A DNA stretch of 64,000 nucleotides from Lytechinus pictus (GCF_037042905.1 NC_087251.1:33335001-33399000), one strand, 5' to 3'. Positions 25,280-46,114 are shown, counted from the stretch's first letter. The notes: generated by a model from the letters alone, not told the origin. Program-made: numbers and translations.

Positions 25280-26080
25280 ATGAACTGTATTCAGCGGTGT
25301 TGAATCACTGTTGCCCTCTTCCAGATTCGAGAACAGCTTTGAATTATGGCCTAGTCATTATTCTAAACGATGCAGCTTCGAGAGGTCGTCGGATCAACAT
25401 CGGACCATCCCCCGATCTACGGCTCTAGGGTCAAAGACAGCCACCAAGATGCCGAACAGATTCCCTGTGGTTGATTAGGATTGTTTGAATTTGATTCGAT
25501 GGAAGCTAAAGCTTTGAGCAGTATGTGCCCTTGGTATAATCGCCAAATGCTCTTTAGAGCAACCGTATCTTCGCCTTGAGGATTACAAAATACGGAGGAT
25601 AGGCGAGAGTGGTCTAAGTAACAAGGCTGTGATATCAAGGTATCAAAGGAAAATGCTTCATGTCGACAAAATTAATAGTTGTGGCCAGTGGACGACTACA
25701 AAGTAGCACCCGACATACTGGCAGTACCAAGTACTACTATATACACTAGTTAGACTAGTCGTGAGAGTTTATTTCTCTCTAATAACCAGATCATAGACTG
25801 CCAAGTTGAACCACTGTGTAAAGACGATTATTTCCATGTAGAAAAACGAAATTACAATACCAGATGTAAATCGACGCTTTTAAATACATGTTATATAACC
25901 ACAAGTGCATCATGGATTTAAATATTGAACGGAGTGCATGTTAATAGCGTGTTTGTGTATGTGTGTGTGTGTTAGGATGCAGCGTTAGTATTTCAAACAA
26001 AATGAATTAGGTAGATCAATTAGATAGTATAAGCATATCTCATTCTCGGAATTAATAAAGGGGCAATTAAGAAGCAGGAA
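25280..26080 (+). other. Probable 3'UTR of gene 1
   Basis: Follows the TAG stop. The first canonical poly(A) signal I see is AATAAA at 26054-26059, giving a 3'UTR of about 0.8 kb. A short (GT)n run lies at 25951-25972. The true 3' end is not demonstrated. Confidence 0.35.
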
Positions 26081-29027
26081 GCGATTATGATGTGTTTTTC
26101 CAGACATTTTGTATCTTGTAATTCTACCGCAATGTTCGTTTATGCTTACCACTGGGACAATAGCCAAAGGGGAATAGCGCTCTCTTATTGAGCTTCGAAG
26201 AGGATGCCTGTTGAAATGGAGGGAAATGTCATGCATTTATCATGCTTTGCATGAGGCAATCCAGGCAATGCACTGCCGTAGAAGATGACAAATATTACTT
26301 TTGCGGTTTAGAACAAGTTGCGCTACTAGAGTTTCAGCCATGCAAGTGTTATGTTAGAAACGCTTTCAAACAGGCTGTTAGTTCCTAGACATTGAAGTGA
26401 TCACTGCGGAAGTTTCATCTGCTTGTTTGATGTTACCATAAGATGTTTTGATGTTACGTTTGGGTTCATATTCAATCATCATTTGTCGATAAGTTGAAAG
26501 GAATAAGAAAAAGAGGACGAAGACGAAGAAAAGACGAAGAAGAAGAAGAGAAGAAAAGAAAAACAATAGATGGGGGAAGAAAGCATTTTCTTTTTTAAAA
26601 CACGGAGAATCCCTGTCACCTGATGAAAGTTTTCCAGGTCGAGTGAACATTTCGCTGTAGCACGGACCTACAAAGAAATAGACATTGATCGGTTAGTTAA
26701 TTATTTTCATATTTGTTTTATTCTATAATGGTCTCCGAAATAGATATTGCATGAAATGCATGCGCAGGAGATAATCGCTTAAATCCTGGAAAATCAATGT
26801 GCAGTTTAGGTTTACAATTGGTAGTCTTAGTTGTATGTGTTTTGTTTGGGAAAATGTATGCATATTTGAAGACAGAAATACAGATTTTCAAGACATATAG
26901 TTGGAAGTAAGGTACGCCATTATTTTCGTCATACCTTATATAATATTCCAGCTCTTCTTGTCAGTGTCATTGTCATCGAAGCGATGTACTGTCTCATTGA
27001 TGGTATCGAAAGTGATAAGGAGCGTATTTGAGGGGGAAAATGTGTATATGTATGGAATGAAGTATAAATAACGCACGGAAATAAGTGCATGAACAACATT
27101 ACAGTGCATGAAAGGTTCCTTAAGTGTCAAACTGTGCTGCCCGAGCCTGTTGTTGAGTTCCCAGTGTGCACCGGCTAAAGTAACCGAGCATTCATTGCAT
27201 TTACTTTCATACACGACAGTGCAAGTGCATTATTTGTTGTATAAAATGGCGACACCAAAAATGCAAGTTCTTAAAGGAAGTCCGTAAAAGGAGTAAAGTT
27301 ATGGTACTCTTCTACAATTCTTACAATAGTATTGATCTGCTGGCGCGTGCAATGTCAATTTTCGTTGGAAAGTTTTTGCATTGTAAAGCAAAAAGTTGAA
27401 TGGCTTGTGACACGTTTTGACCAATTGCGATTTTTAAAAATAATAATAATACAGTGTTTCATTGAAAAAATACTTTATTTGCAATGTGTCCATTGAAATG
27501 TAAATAATATTGTAGTATTCATGATAGATATGGATGAGATTGATTTGATAAAAAAAACGTGTAGTGATAAAAGAAATTTAGCAATAAGAATTGCTCCGTG
27601 AGAAGTGAGCAGTTATTTCCATGAAACATTTGTGAAGTGTACTGTAGGTATTGACTAAAATTCGTTTGAATTAGTGTCAGAGTAACGCGTCATTTAGTTA
27701 GGATCATTATTAGTTAAAATAAGATTAAACTATATTCAAGTAACATATACAGGCGAGTTTTAGATCATTACAGATCAGTCACTGAGAACATAACTTCCAG
27801 ATAGTCGTCCAGTCATCTTTGGTAAATATAAGCTGTTGAAAGGAGTACACAAAAATACACATCATCGAGGGGATTGATAAGAATTACACGCAAATGTAAC
27901 AAGTTTGTGTCATTATGCTAATTCACGAGCAAAATGATGTGTATTATATGGTTTAAAATAAATTGATGTAGATCCTTTTTATTTGATTACCCATCCTAAA
28001 TTCCTAACTATGACCGGTCAATAGAACTAGTCATTAGTACAAGTCATTAGCATATTTGAATGTTAGTTAAAAATGATGACTGGTCACGGTGAGGAATTTC
28101 AGCCGGCTATTTGATTAGGATCCATATCACAATTTGTAATGAATATCATATCTCACGGTGGGAATATAACTTTTTAACATGTTCGTATGATGTTTTGGTG
28201 GTATAAATTTGATTTGGCTAATCGGTTGTGAATACTGCACAGATGTTTGCAGCCGAGAAAATGTATCGTTGGCCAGTTTCGTCCAATATTCCGCATCTCC
28301 GCCCATGCATCGCTCCTCCTCCCCCTTCTCCCCCTCTTATTCATATACATTCTTCCTTTCAAAAGGCGGGCACTGCCCACTAAACGCTCCCTTGCTTCAA
28401 AATGAGTTATATCATTTGTTGAAATATTTTTCCCCAAATTATCTATGTTTAAACAGAAAACGACACTGGTCTTAAAATGATATACAATAATAGTTGACAT
28501 ATTTCTCCACGGCTACCACAAACAATTCATCATTGCGGTGGTTGATTGATGATTATGATAATGGCGGCTAAACTGTTGAATAAGTCGCATTTTATATACA
28601 TGTAATATGATTATAACGCTTTATTGTGTATAGCAGTGTGTTCATGACTGCAGCCTATAATGCATTAGTCAAATACCGTGTACTAATGAAGGTTTTTAAT
28701 GTAAATATCTTGCATCGATGGATTTATAATTTTGTTACGTTTGACTTCGTGGTTTTGGTATTTCTGTTCTATTTTTTTAAACGTTTGTTCTACGAAAGCA
28801 GATTCTGAACTATTCATACTTGAATAAATACCATTCATATAGTGATGAATATTTCATAATGCTTGTACCAGAATTCTATTGTTTTCCTTTCTTTCAACAT
28901 GTCGTTTCGTATTAAACATCCTGATTACAATGAGGGGCGACAGAACTTTGATAGGGAATGGGGCAAGATCACCTATTTTTCCATTTTTTAAATAGAATTA
29001 CAGGGGTAATATCGTGTTAGACAGACA
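26081..29027. other. Intergenic; no gene seen
   Basis: AT-rich DNA between the two genes. A GAA-rich tract lies at about 26510-26560. Short ORFs on both strands lack splice context or recognisable domains. Confidence 0.4.
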
Positions 29028-29028
29028 T

Positions 29029-29081
<53 letters not shown>

Positions 29082-29131
29082 AAGATAGATAGACGGACAG
29101 ATAGATACATAGATACATACATACATACACA
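29028..29131. repeat. (GATA)n microsatellite
   Basis: About 17 ATAG/GATA units to 29095, degenerating into GACA, TACA and CATA variants up to 29131. Confidence 0.95.
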
Positions 29132-29455
29132 CATAAACCGGTTTATTACAAGATCATCACAGCCAATGGCCGAATTGTGATCTATTGTACAGACATGTAA
29201 GTGATATACAAGTTTTCATGTATCATGAAAATTTCAAAATGATACCAAAAAAAACTAACTATTTGGTGATCTTTGGGAATGTAGAGTCAATGGATAAAAG
29301 GAGAGATGTGGCAATAAGCTAGGGAAAAGAAAGAAGGAAATAGACGAATGTAAATTGAAACCATAAGTAGGTGGTAGGCAGTAAATGGAGAAGACGGAAA
29401 AGGGAGGAGGCAAAGGTACATGCAGGGCCCTGGGAACGATTTTTGGACAGGTGGT

Positions 29456-29697
29456 ACTGATGTAAACTTGAAAAGCAAAAAAAAATTAATAAAAATGAAG
29501 CTCGTTCTGTTACCGAGAAATTTGACAAGCAATAAAAGGGGGCTTACTACAAAATAAAGGTCGTTTTAGTTATAATTATTCATTTCGCGAAATGAATAAT
29601 TATAACTAAAACGACCTTTACTGATGTAAACTTGAGAAGCAAAAAAAAATAATAAAAATGAAGCTCGTTCTGTTACCGAGAAATTTGACAAGCAAAA
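29456..29697. repeat. Perfect 66-bp palindrome between about 75-bp direct repeats
   Basis: 29555-29620 is a perfect palindrome centred on TTTCGCGAAA (29587/29588). It is flanked by direct repeats (about 29456-29534 and 29619-29697) that both read CTGATGTAAACTTGA(A/G)AAGC and continue through GAAGCTCGTTCTGTTACCGA to TTGACAAGCAA with one or two differences. Non-coding. It looks like insertion of, or duplication around, a hairpin element. Confidence 0.85.
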
Positions 29698-32589
29698 AAA
29701 AATAATATCCCAGCACCCCCGCTTCTAGGGCCATGCAAAGGCAGAAAGGAGAGAAGGTAGAAAAAAAGCGATCTCGTTCATCAAAACTTGACTTTTACAC
29801 ACCATATCCTATCACTTAAATATGTTAACACGTAAAATTGAATGAGATAGTAAATTATGCAATGACGTTATTTTACTGTGGAATTGTAAACATACAGAGA
29901 AATCCAAATTAAATTGATTACATTTTTTTAGAATAACAAAATATGGAAGTAAGCTGCATTGGAAAATTGAGTTTTGAATTTATATTGTTGATATTTCGTT
30001 TCTGATCTTAAAGTATAATCACATTGTTGTCTGAGAGGTGAAAAATTATAAATTGTGGATGCTTGGTTAGAGAACTGGCAAAGTTATACAATTTCCGTCT
30101 TACTTCAAACGAACAAAATTATATTGAACGTTTCAAATGCAGATCTCTTTCATACTTTGCTAATCGTTTGAATAAAATGTAATCCATCTAATTTTGTTTT
30201 ATATTTCTTATACACTCTAAATGCAAAACAAGTCAATCTGTTCCCTTATCACATATTTCACGGAGTGAGACGAGGGACAAGTCCTTGTGGAGTGAAATTT
30301 GCATCTTTTGAGAGTGGATTTTACCGCCTCCTTTTTTTAAGAAGTGTCTACAAAGACGCACAGTTTACTCAAGAAGGAGTTATAATGCACTCATTAAGGA
30401 TGTAATTCACTCCGAAAGGGTTTGTCCTAGTATCACTCCGAGAGCATTGTGATTAGAAATTAGATTAGCTCTTTTTCATTAAGTGAGCTTGTGAGGATAA
30501 CAAAAAATCTCTTTAAGAAAGACACATTTTTTTAAATGTCTTTAAAATTTCATTTGAAAAATCAAACATTGATGGCAGAGTTAGATGTGGTCGTAGATTT
30601 ACCTCACGAGAACTTTACATGAAACGTTAACTAGTGAACGCTCTGACACTGTACACATATTTTCATGTTCAACTTGCCCTTTCCATTCTTTTTTAAAAGC
30701 CAGAATACTTTTATCTTCGATATCATGGTTTTGAGCGAAAAATGTGAAACTACAAACGCACGATTTCATGGATGATAGCGAAGAAAGGTATTTGAGGTGT
30801 AATTCTAAATATAATCTCTTTTCCCAAGAGATTGTATTTTTAACACAAAGAAGCAAGCTCTTGTTAAAATGGGCCACTTAAACCGCTACAGGCGGTAAGG
30901 TATTTACTCTTAATACATTAATGGACACTGTTCGTCGTTAATTCGATTGGTACGTCATCTGGAAGAGGCTTTTTAGGCGTTACCCGGTAAATATCATAAA
31001 TCCTTTTCACTCAAGAGAAAGAGAAATGAATAAGTAATAAGTCTGGATAATCCTTGGCCATTCGGAACGGTAAATACTTTCCACGCTTATTTCAAATTAT
31101 TTCTTTCCTGCATGGAAACTAAGTCAATTGGTGACCTCTAATGTAAACTAATAAACCCCACAATTCTTGCAGCCGACACCATTCATAGTGGCTGGAGATT
31201 GAAGGCGCATATTGTGCAAATTTATAGATAATATTTCGTATGTATAAATATTATGAAGGCTTTGACGTTTTAAAATTATATATCGGTATTACACCGACTC
31301 GGGTGGAGAGTGAAAAGTCGGAGGAATTTAGCTGTATAACTCTGTCCTACACTCACCGAAATTGTTTAACCAACCTATATTTTTAAAATTTCCTGTGTTG
31401 GTTAAAACAAAATGGCGTGTTAAATGAGCTGTGATTTTTTTTAACCAGCAGTTGGTAACTTCATATTTTAACCAAATTTGGGGTAGTAGGTGCGATCAGT
31501 TGATGTATATCCAAATAAAAATAAGTACTAACTTTAGACTGAGAGTAGAGTACCACCTGATTTTTTTTAAGATTCATAGACTATGGGTTTAAGTAAATTG
31601 TATATTGGAAATAAAATATTGAGTACCCGCAAAATCGCATAAGTAAAGGTATGAATGTCCAGGTATTCAAATAATTTTTATTCATATTTTTAAAATGAAC
31701 AATAAACTACAGTGATCTACCCATACAAAAGCCTTGATAGGATTAAGCCTCAAATGACATAACTCCAAGTTATAGGTATATGAATATAACGAAAAAACAC
31801 TTCATATATTGTGTCACTGCCTGTTTCAAGTTATTGCATGCCTATATTTTTTGTTTCTACGTCAGGCATTTTTTCAGATTGTCGAGATCAATCATTATTA
31901 CTTATATATTAAATACACTTCATGAATGGACCCATATTCTTATACTGATAACTTGGAGTTATGACAGTTGTGACCATTTTATTTATAATAAGCTTTTACA
32001 AAAGACTTTCTACATGCATAACCAATCGCCTGTATATACACGTACATCTTTGTCTGCATCTCATTAAAAAATTATGTATACAAAGTAAACAAAGTTATAG
32101 AAATTACACTAATCTGCCGCCGTATTCTTGAATTAGATTTTGATTCAATTTGAATATCTGGATAAATGAAGCATTTTTATTCATGACGAAATTCTATTAA
32201 ATCTTATTTATCTACTATTGTATATGTCACTTATCACATTATATCTTGCTTTACAAGATTTCGAACTCGATTTCTTGGTCGATTGCTAAATCACGATTGT
32301 TAAGAAATGTGGGACGGCGATTCTCATAAAACACGAAAAAAATAGAATGCTAAACTATAAAGTAAATACAATACAATATACTTATTCTAGCACTAAATAT
32401 AGTCCTAGAAACCTAATCAAATTAAAGGTACAGGCCTTCTTTTTTCTGTTTTTACTTCATATGCCATTATTGTACTTTCAAATTATGATTTTTATTATCA
32501 CTGATTTGATACTTTTGCTGTACAGGTAAATTTTAATTTAACTTGTAATACTCTGCCCAAAAGGGAATCAAGATCCTAATACATATTCA
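29698..32589. other. Intergenic; no gene seen
   Basis: AT-rich. At 30213-30450 there are repeated ACTC/GAGTG motifs in opposite orientation, and at 31352-31470 repeated TTAACCA/TGGTTAA motifs. Both may be decayed MITEs without definable ends. Confidence 0.35.
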
Positions 32590-32730
32590 AGAAATATAAT
32601 TGATGTTATATTTCTTTTTTTTATAATTTCTATTATTATTATTATTATTATCATTGTTAATATTACTAGTGTTATAATTATTTTCATTATCATAATTATC
32701 ATCATAATCATCACCATTATCATTATTTTT
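32590..32730. repeat. (ATT)n/(CAT)n low-complexity array
   Basis: ATT, ATC and CAT triplets from about 32628 to 32730, downstream of the protease gene stop codon. A candidate minus-strand AATAAA is at 32491-32496. Confidence 0.75.
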
Positions 32731-32989
32731 TTCTTTGGGAGGGGGAGATGGATGTGTGAAACATTTGCTTTTGACGTCCGATTTCGATGGTTTCAATAAA
32801 TAGAAATGTAATATTTTCTGTCAAAGCTGGAGTACCCCTGTAACACATTTTGAATATATTTAATAACCGCTTATACTGTATAACTACAGTACCTCGTTCA
32901 TCATGGTACAATGTCTCTGAAAAGAATCCTTTTTGCTCACAATCATGACGTAATGGACTTTGGCCTCCTCTAATACCTCATTTGCCATT

Positions 32990-39739
<6,750 letters not shown>

Positions 39740-39839
39740 TGTGTACTAATATACGAAGCCAAAAAAACAACAACAAAATAAAGATATTTTCGAGTACAAT
39801 GATTTTGTAGTTCTCTTGTTGTTGTTTTATGAATATATA

Positions 39840-39845
39840 TTTATA
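39840..39845 (-). promoter_or_regulatory. Candidate TATA box of the protease gene
   Basis: On the minus strand TTATAAATATATATTC contains TATAAA (39845 to 39840), about 100 nt upstream of the ATG. A start site about 30 nt downstream would give a 5'UTR of about 70 nt. Position and match are good, but AT-rich surroundings make chance matches likely. Confidence 0.4.
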
Positions 39846-40566
39846 ACCCCTCAAAAAAAGTTCTGCAACTCAGTTTTGAGCAGTTATACATTTCTTAGTG
39901 TGCCATCATCATATGTAAAAGTTGTATCCTGGAAAAGCATGAATATTCTTCTTTACAATCATGTGCCATTTGTAATGCTAATGTTATCATGCAGTGCGCA
40001 CACATGATAAATATGAAGCAATGTAAAAATGAAATGTTGCAAATTTCGTTCTTTCCAATACAAAATTTCCAATTGTTTCGAGGATGGACCGAGTTTGAAT
40101 GATGTTGATGCATTGATGCCTGAATAGCCACACATTGTGTATTCTCATTTGCGCACTGGATTGAATGTGTCTGGAATAATGTTGAACCTTGTCATTTCAA
40201 AAAGTTTAGGATGTTGAATTAAAAGAAAGAGATGAGAAGTTAGTTTCATTGTTATATTATTGATTTTTTATGAAGCACAATTCACCACTGACACTTATGC
40301 AAAACATTCACTGTCACCCGCCTGCATGGTCAAAATTCTATAAAATTTGAGACTCTGGTTATAAAACAATGCATTTTGCAACATTCCACTTCTGACTTTT
40401 CCCTATATTCAGGGTAACTGCACATTCCATGGTTACATAATCACAGCAGATGGAGCATCATTGTAAAGAAGAATAATTAAGCTTTTCAATGATACCACTA
40501 TCATTGTTCATACCTCAGTAACAAAAATATATCAGCCCTTAAAATTGAGTTTCAGAACTCTTTTGA

Positions 40567-40605
<39 letters not shown>

Positions 40606-41616
40606 ATATCATATTTTAATTTACTTTCCTTATATGGGGGAGAGTCCCTCACATTCAAAATTTCTTGAGAATTTTATATTTTATGCTCTTTATCATGGTC
40701 AAATATTTATCATTATTTTCTTTTGTTTGCACTACGTTTATCTCAGGTCTTGATCATGCTTTAATTTCTTCAAGTTTAGTGGATGTATTCTGATATTTTA
40801 GATGAAACTTTATTTTGGTCTTGAGCCTGATAAAAAAGAAAATGCCTTGTAACGAAACGATTTCAAGCATGAAATGGCTGAAAATCCCAAAATATAATAT
40901 CTGAATTTGAAAGAAGCAAGTCTTTGCAGCCTTTCCTATATAGTGATAAACAATACTGAGAGAGACCTCTTATAACCTAACTTCAAACGTAAATTATAAT
41001 TTTATTAAAGAATAAACGGATGGAAAATCAAATCACTGCATTTTTACAAGATTAGAATGTTAGATAATTTACATTATTAAAACACAATTGCAGCCTCACA
41101 CAGGTTAATATCACAGAGTTAACCCTGTGGATGTTATACAATGCTCATTCCCTTCGGCCATGCCATCAATCGCAAGTAAAGTGAAATACTTGAACAGCAT
41201 ATTAGAAAACACAATAAAATATGGGTCCAAAACCGCCTGCTTTATTTTCAGCAATACGGGGATATCACATGCCTTTATAAGGCATATTATCCAGAGAAGA
41301 CCAACAAACAAAAACATAACAAACATAATCAAATGTATAATTATCAGAATAGTGTTATACTTATTGAATGTGATGCAGCAATGCACGCATGAAGAAGTAT
41401 CGATTAATAATGCTAAACACACAACTATTTGAAACTGAATCATAAATTAATTATAGTTCAAAGTCTGCAAATTATGTATTTGTTTTAGATAAAAGATCAA
41501 TGATCTTTTTGCATTTAGCACGTGCAGAAGAGCTCGTAGCACATTTTGATAATGTGGTATCATTAACAATTTCTTGGAAGATATATGCAGCGGATGTTTA
41601 CTTTGGTATAACACCA
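39846..41616. other. Intergenic; no gene seen
   Basis: AT-rich sequence upstream of the protease gene. It contains an (AT)n run at 40568-40596. No supported gene. Confidence 0.4.
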
Positions 41617-41890
41617 GGGCCCAGTATTACAAAGAATTGCGATTGATCCGATAAACCACAACCATGGAAAGCCAGCAACACCAACGTCTAAAATACATAT
41701 TTGTTCAAAATAGTTTCTATATATGATGGATATTCATATACATTCATCGTCTTTCTTGAGAATTTGGTTTACCTCCTCTTTGTTTACAAAGGACATTGTG
41801 CAAAGTTACTGGAGAGAAAATTATGGCAATGATGGATTTCCATAGTTGCGGTTGATTGGATCAATCTTAACTCTTTGTCACATGGTACCC
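41617..41890. mobile_element. MITE with about 60-bp imperfect inverted repeats
   Basis: The left end GGGCCCAGTATTACAAAG then GATTGATCCGAT, and the right end (other strand) GGGTACCATGTGACAAAG then AGATTGATCCAAT, stay aligned through CAACTATGGAAA. The core of about 150 bp is non-coding. A truncated relative lies at about 46115-46180. Confidence 0.75.
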
Positions 41891-42210
41891 TGAACACTCA
41901 ACTCCATTTCGCGGGTTACGATAAAAGGTATATTGCCACTCGGTCTACACCCACTTCGTCTACTTCCCGCTTGTCTCATCCCACATGGTATAATCCTCTC
42001 CCACTAGTTGACATTTAGTCTAATTGCTTTTTAGCCCATCTACCATTTCGTCTGAAGATTTCCAGAATAACATGGTAAGCCAACCAGAACCAGGGGTGGG
42101 TCCGGGACCGAAAAGAGAAGCCATTAACCAATTTTTTTAAATTTATTTGCTTGTCAATTCATTGGTCCGCAACTATGCACACAATTCGATTACATTAGCT
42201 CAAGGGTCTA

Positions 42211-44009
42211 CAGTGCGTCCCAAAAAAAACTATACACTTTTGAAATGGCTGCCAAATAAAAAATATAGCAGTTTGGGGAAAAAGACTTACATATATGGAA
42301 AGCCAATAAAGTCAACTTTCAAATGACACCAAAAAGTTGGAAAATTGTTCATGCTTGAGCGAGCACTGCCCACTGAAACAATGGGTATGAAAATTAGGGT
42401 GGGCTGGAATTAGCCTTCCAATTTATGTCAGTTTTTAAGAGGCAAATCCTTACGAACTTGCAAAGTTAAGGGCGTTGTGATGAATTAATGATCAACCGTG
42501 ACCAGTTTTGGTTGCTTATGCAAATTTTCTAAATTATTAAATTGAACTTTAATGCATGAGTCAACACAAATTACACTTTTTGGGCAGCATTTCAACTTTA
42601 TCATTTGGATCTCTTTTTGGGCAGCATTTCAACTTTATCATGTGGATCTCAGCAGTGTGTTCATGGGAGTCGGGAGAATAGGGGGTGAGATAGGCCTTAA
42701 GTGGGAGAAGTAGGTTGATCGAATAAGGGTCAACAGAACATTCAGCCCCCGCCCCCTCCCTCTTTCCTGCCCTCCCCTCCTGTTGAGAGACTGATGGCTA
42801 TTGTCATGTACGCGTGAAGTCCAGAGCGGAATGTTGATTTAATGATTAATTCTGAATTGGGGCATCAACTTTTTCCTATCAATCATTTCATCAACAATTT
42901 ATCAGTAAATCAACTCATTCAATGTGCAATGTGATCAATCAAACATTCAGGTTTTTTTCTTCTATAAATTATTTCATTAATCATCATAATCATTAAATTT
43001 CTTGGTAATAATTCAATAAAAAATGACCATCAGCCACCGGTCACTTGGCAGCTAAGTTTTGAATAGGCTACAATCCAGGAAGGGAGACAGAGAGGGGGGC
43101 TGGGAAATGGAGGTGGAGAGGGGAGGGTACATATGACTTTTAATTTGTAAAAGGACAAAAAGAAGAGGAATGCCCTTTTAACCAAGTCTTAGCATATCTC
43201 GCCCTCTTGCTTGTAACAGGTACCATCACATTACTCTGACTCTCACGAACACATTTCTGAGGTCAACAAGATGAATATGCTACACTAAAATTACAATTCC
43301 TGTTCACTCATGCATTAAATTTCAATTTAGTAACTCATGAAATTTGCCTAAGAAACCAAAACTTATCTCACTCATTAATTTAGCTTAGCAAGTTCCAAAG
43401 GACTAACCACTCAAAAAATTGTAAGGCTAATTCCTGCCCAGCCTAGCCGAGCTTAGTGTCTGAGGAGGAGAGAAGCGGGGGGGGGGGGTTGAGATGGAGG
43501 GAGGGGTTGCTAAATGTTCTGTTGACCTTTCTCCCATCAACGTTCTTCACCTACCTAAGTCATATTACCCCCTTTTCTCCTGACTTTCATAAACACATTG
43601 TTGAGATCCACATGAAAAAAGACAAAATGCTGCACTAAAAATTGCAATTCACGATCACTCATGCATTAAAGTTCAATGTAATAAATTCAATTTAATAACG
43701 CATTAAATTTTCACAAACAACAAACTGATCACAACTGATCTTTAATTCACCAAATAACCCTCAACTTTGCAAGTACCAAACAAAAAACCTGAAAGAAATT
43801 GGAAGGCTAATTCCGGCCCACCCTAATTTTCATACCCTTTGTTTCAGTGGGCAGTGCTCGCTCAAGCATGAATAGTTTTCCAACTTTTTGGTGTCACTTG
43901 AAAGTTGACTTTATTGGCTTTTCATATCTATAAGTTATTTCCCCCAAAGTGCTATATTTTTTGTTTGGCAGCCATTTCAAAAGTGTATAGTTTTTTTTGG
44001 GACGCACTG
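42211..44009. mobile_element. 1.8-kb Tc1/mariner-type foldback element with long inverted repeats
   Basis: Termini are CAGTGCGTCCCAAAAAAAAC and its inverse, flanked by TA at 42209-42210 and 44010-44011, the Tc1/mariner target duplication. About 210 bp at each end match closely (GCTCGCTCAAGCATGAA, GTTGACTTTATTGGCTTT). Inverse similarity continues inwards for several hundred bp (GGTCAACAGAACATT, AACTTTAATGCATGAG). Part of the right arm (about 43480-43830) is also present as a diverged direct copy at about 43060-43450. A 37-bp segment is tandemly duplicated at 42575-42650. No transposase ORF remains, so the element is non-autonomous. Confidence 0.8.
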
Positions 44010-44011
44010 TA

Positions 44012-44958
44012 TACGAATGTAAACCCTAATTGAAATATGATATTCGAATGGGAGAAATTAAAGGAAATATTTGCTAACAGACACTGCCTCAAATATGAAA
44101 AATGAGGTTATAAGTGTAACGAAAAGATCAGAATGATTGAAGGAAACAAAATGACTATTCTTATTAGCAAAGGGAATGAGGGAGTAGACGTGAGAGGTAC
44201 ACCAGCGTCATGAATAATACAACAGAAGACTGAGAAGAGTGAAGAAGGCGGGATCTGAAAAATAATTGTGAACTGAATTCTTAAGAGCCCAGGAAGAGTT
44301 AATAGACGGAGCGTGAGCGAAGCATGGAGGCAGAATCCGTCTTAAATCCTTAAAGTTAAAAGTAAATTAAACCATCAATATTCATACTGGCGCGTGGCGG
44401 GCTGTCTACCCCGTCTCTGAAAACAACCGTGTCCATATTAGATTGCGAGACTACCATGCTGGTGTGTGTTTGGGAGGATCGTTGTGCAGGGGTATTCGGG
44501 ACAACCCAAAATAATTATCATTTCTGTAAAGTATCAAAACAATGTTCTTCTTTTTATTATAATTATGTTGTAAATCTGCAAAAAAGAGATTTGGAGAAAG
44601 GGAAAGACAGAGAGAGGATGGGGTGGGAAAAAAAAGAAAAGGAGGGTGTAGAGCCAGAGAGGGAGGCGATGGGGGCTGCAGTCATCATTTTTTAATGGTA
44701 CATATGGAGGGTGGCTTGGGGGCACCCCAGCTCCACGATCTCGAAAAATATAAATAAAAATGAAGGGGAAAATGAATCTGTCTCAAAACTCAATTTTCAT
44801 TTTAAAATTGTGATCTTAATTTGCTCGCTTCGCTGGCTCGTGACAATTTATGAATTTACATCCGAACGCCATTTTCTGCCCATTAAGTGTTTACACATTA
44901 CGCCACTGAATATTATTGTGCAAACAGCAATTCACATGATTGGGAGTACTTCATTTAT
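44012..44958. other. No gene seen
   Basis: AT-rich DNA with a purine-rich tract at about 44585-44670 (GAGAAAGGGAAAG, GGAGGGTGTAGAGCC). No supported gene. Confidence 0.4.
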
Positions 44959-45171
44959 GGGGCGTTGCAAGAAACTTGCGATCAATTGCAAGTCTATTTT
45001 CGGTGTCTAAATCAATCATATGTCTTGTAATTAATTGTAAATTTGATTGCAGGTCTGCTTCTTGCAAGAAGGAGTGTAATCTGATTTGCTTCAGCTAAAA
45101 TTGATGTATCAATTGGAAAATTGCAACAGAATATTTGCGATTGATTGCAAATATTTTCTTGCAACACCCCC
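44959..45171. mobile_element. MITE (GGGGCGTTGCAAGAAA family)
   Basis: The left end GGGGCGTTGCAAGAAACTTG continues into CGATCAATTGCAA. The right end on the other strand is GGGGGTGTTGCAAGAAAATA then TTTGCAATCAATCGCAAA. About 213 bp in total. A second family member is at 63213-63382. Confidence 0.75.
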
Positions 45172-46114
45172 TTAGTCTGCTGCTTCCACTGTGGCGAAAT
45201 CCATTTTAATCCATTTTCGACCCACTTGTCAAAAAAGGCCTATAATATTTGCTCAACCGAAATCAATGATATGTCTTTTGGGCATCTTTTAGCACAGGAA
45301 AATTTTGATCGTCTAAAATCATTGCAAACTCTCTATCAATTTAGAAAAAAATAATTTCTAAACTTTTCATTTTATTTTTATATGCACTATACACTTGTAA
45401 GGACTATACTCCTATCATAACCTTCCTGATGACGCCCCAAAGTATGAGAGATCCTCATTGTTCTGAACTGTGAAGACTCTTTACAAACCAAGTTAATATC
45501 AATCACATCAAAAGAGAACATCTCCATGTACATTCTGATCACGAAATAGATTCAGAGGATACCGATTTGTTTTCCTTGTCGAAAATATATTCCAATTCTA
45601 AAATATGTGGTCCGTGTCTGTCTCGAAGATTGTGTGGTGGTGGATTCTTCAATTGAAGCACGTAGAGTAAAATTATTCTGGTCATGTACAGAAATAAAAT
45701 ATCCATCTAATTATGATTTCATTACCTTTTTAGAAACCTTTTTGTCACAAACGATGCGTACCAACATCATTTGATAAAACTCGCTTAGCGGGGTATAAAA
45801 AAAACTTCCTCATTTTCTAAGAAATTGGGGATGTAAAATAAAAATAGCTTTTTTTCATTTTACACCTGCAGATCACCTTAATCGATACTGATAGCTATAT
45901 AGCAAAAGGCCGGGAGCATTATGAAGCCGAGCCTTATTTTGCACAATATTGTTGGGAACCTTGAAATATGACTCTCAAATTCAATCATTGTCACTTTTAA
46001 TGCACTTATTGAATCAAATCCCCATTGTGTTGCCCCTGTCTTCATGCAGGAGATTGATCACTTAAAAGCAGAGATTTTTGTTTTGATACCTTGCCCTGCA
46101 GAATGAAGATCAGA
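45172..46114. other. No feature seen
   Basis: AT-rich intergenic sequence; no coding-like ORF. Confidence 0.4.
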
